Part shown: in pieces, positions 5,609 through 6,108 of the stretch
How the letters are laid out: every line of letters starts with the position of its first letter
Position numbering within the stretch: the first letter of the stretch is position 1
Assembly (NCBI GenBank): GCA_946481585.1
Contig: CAMLOF010000185.1
Span: 1 to 6,108, forward strand
Length of the DNA: 6,108 nucleotides
Source: an uncultured Macromonas sp.
GTDB taxonomy: Bacteria > Pseudomonadota > Gammaproteobacteria > Burkholderiales > Burkholderiaceae
Direction: 5' to 3'
The notes under the pieces: model-generated
Seen by the model: only the letters and a program-made list of their open reading frames with translations
The model's database searches: none
What the model was told of the DNA's origin: nothing
Translations under genes and position numbers: made by a program

Positions 5609-5613
5609 AGGAG
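5609..5613 (+). promoter_or_regulatory. Shine-Dalgarno for the small gene at 5620
   Basis: AGGAG stands six bases before the ATG at 5620, an optimal spacing. It is the main evidence, besides codon use, that the short 69-residue frame is translated. Confidence 0.65.
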
Positions 5614-5619
5614 CAGGCC

Positions 5620-5829
5620 ATGCGTACATTCCCCGACACAGCAGCCCCCGACCCGCACGACTACGCCACCGCCCGGCGCCGGGCCGAACAGGAGCGCAGC
5701 GAAGCCATCGACGACTTCTGGCGCGGCGCCGATGCCGCATGGGCGCGGGTGCAGCTGACGGCTGCCCAGCGCGCGGCGCGCAGCCACCAACGCTTGCAGG
5801 CCCGCCTGGCGCGGCGCGCCGTGGCTTGA
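5620..5829 (+). CDS. Small hypothetical protein (69 aa), helical and charged
   Basis: I do not recognise this 69-residue protein. After a short proline- and aspartate-containing N-terminus, residues 14-67 are almost entirely helix-forming and charged. An acidic/aromatic central patch (EAIDDFWRGADAAWARV, 28-44) precedes a strongly basic, alanine- and arginine-rich tail (AAQRAARSHQRLQARLARRA). There is no signal peptide, membrane segment or cysteine. A helical hairpin or a coiled partner-binding protein is possible, but no function is assigned. Reality as a gene rests on the AGGAG ribosome site six bases upstream, GC-rich third positions like its neighbours, and the tight junction to the tautomerase gene, which starts 12 bases after its TGA. 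It is the first gene of the transcription unit divergent from lysR and so a likely LysR target. Confidence 0.72.
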   Translation: MRTFPDTAAPDPHDYATARRRAEQERSEAIDDFWRGADAAWARVQLTAAQRAARSHQRLQARLARRAVA

Positions 5830-5841
5830 GGGAGCACAGCC

Positions 5842-6108
5842 ATGCCACTCGTCACCCTGACCTTGCGCGAACCCCAAGCCCCCGCGTTCAAAACCGCGGT
5901 GCTGGACGCCATACACGACGCCCTGGTGCAGAGCGGCGTGCCGCAGGCAGACCGCTTTCAGCGCGTCATCACCCTGGCGGCTGAGGACGCCCGCATCGAC
6001 CCCACCTTTCCCGATCTGGCGCGCCCGCGCACCAGCGGCTCATTGCTGATTGAGATCCTCTGGTCCGTAGGGCGCAGTGTGCGCGTGAAGCGCGCCTTGC
6101 TGGCCGAC
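5842..6108 (+). CDS. Tautomerase-superfamily protein, 3' end cut by window edge
   Basis: Translation from ATG at 5842 gives 89 residues with no stop before the edge. The start MPLVTLTLRE places proline second, so Pro becomes the N-terminal catalytic base after Met removal, the hallmark of the 4-oxalocrotonate tautomerase superfamily. The later GVPQADRFQRVITL (32-45) and LLIEILWSVGRSVRVKRALLAD (68-89) match the longer Tautomerase_2-type proteins of about 130 residues (related to malonate semialdehyde decarboxylase), so roughly 40 residues are missing. Asp37 corresponds to the acidic residue of that enzyme. Of its two arginines in the RPR motif, only the second appears kept (Arg78), so the decarboxylase reaction is doubtful. 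A GGGAG site lies seven bases upstream. It is the second gene of the unit divergent from lysR. Confidence 0.87.
   Translation, partial: MPLVTLTLREPQAPAFKTAVLDAIHDALVQSGVPQADRFQRVITLAAEDARIDPTFPDLARPRTSGSLLIEILWSVGRSVRVKRALLAD

Noticed and set aside
4655..5758. Long + strand open frame (367 codons) opposite lysR
   Set aside because: It lies antisense to lysR and runs through the divergent promoter region and the real small gene; low-complexity composition and no family signature.

Overview
The window is gene-dense, GC-rich DNA with almost no intergenic space. Composition, codon choice and protein types (EamA exporter, split YeeE/YedE pair, type II haloacid dehalogenase homologue, LysR next to a tautomerase) suggest a betaproteobacterium, most likely Burkholderiales/Comamonadaceae. 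This placement is inferred from style, not from a marker gene. There is no rRNA, tRNA, CRISPR, insertion sequence, phage gene or origin that I can support; it reads as ordinary chromosome.

Layout. The left edge holds the 3' end of an MFS transporter gene on the + strand (to 368). It runs tail-to-tail into, and overlaps by 41 bases, the end of an EamA/DMT transporter gene. From there to 5509 everything is on the minus strand. In transcription order: LysR regulator (5509-4580), a small DUF2322-like protein (4583-4254), an SRPBCC/AHSA1 protein (4183-3737), a haloacid dehalogenase-like hydrolase (3705-2995), a plant-type 2Fe-2S ferredoxin (2998-2711), the two halves of a YeeE/YedE sulfur transporter (2679-2203 and 2206-1799), type II 3-dehydroquinate dehydratase AroQ (1760-1299) and the EamA transporter (1233-328). 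Gaps are 70 bases or less, and three junctions are 4-base ATGA stop/start overlaps (LysR/DUF2322, hydrolase/ferredoxin, YeeE half 1/half 2). The other direction starts at 5620 with a small unknown protein, then a tautomerase-superfamily protein that runs off the right edge.

How the parts may work together. The 110-base region between lysR and the divergent pair carries a perfect inverted repeat with T-N11-A geometry, the usual LysR-family operator form, so the regulator probably controls the small protein plus tautomerase and itself. The hydrolase-ferredoxin-YeeE-YeeE block looks translationally coupled and is the most interesting unit: an electron carrier and a HAD hydrolase encoded with a split thiosulfate/sulfur-compound channel. 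No sulfurtransferase, TusA-like protein or sulfur dioxygenase is present in the window to explain it. AroQ is a complete housekeeping-type shikimate/quinate pathway enzyme. I found no clearly new multi-gene system; the findings are mostly junction and regulatory details and a functional question about the sulfur/ferredoxin block.
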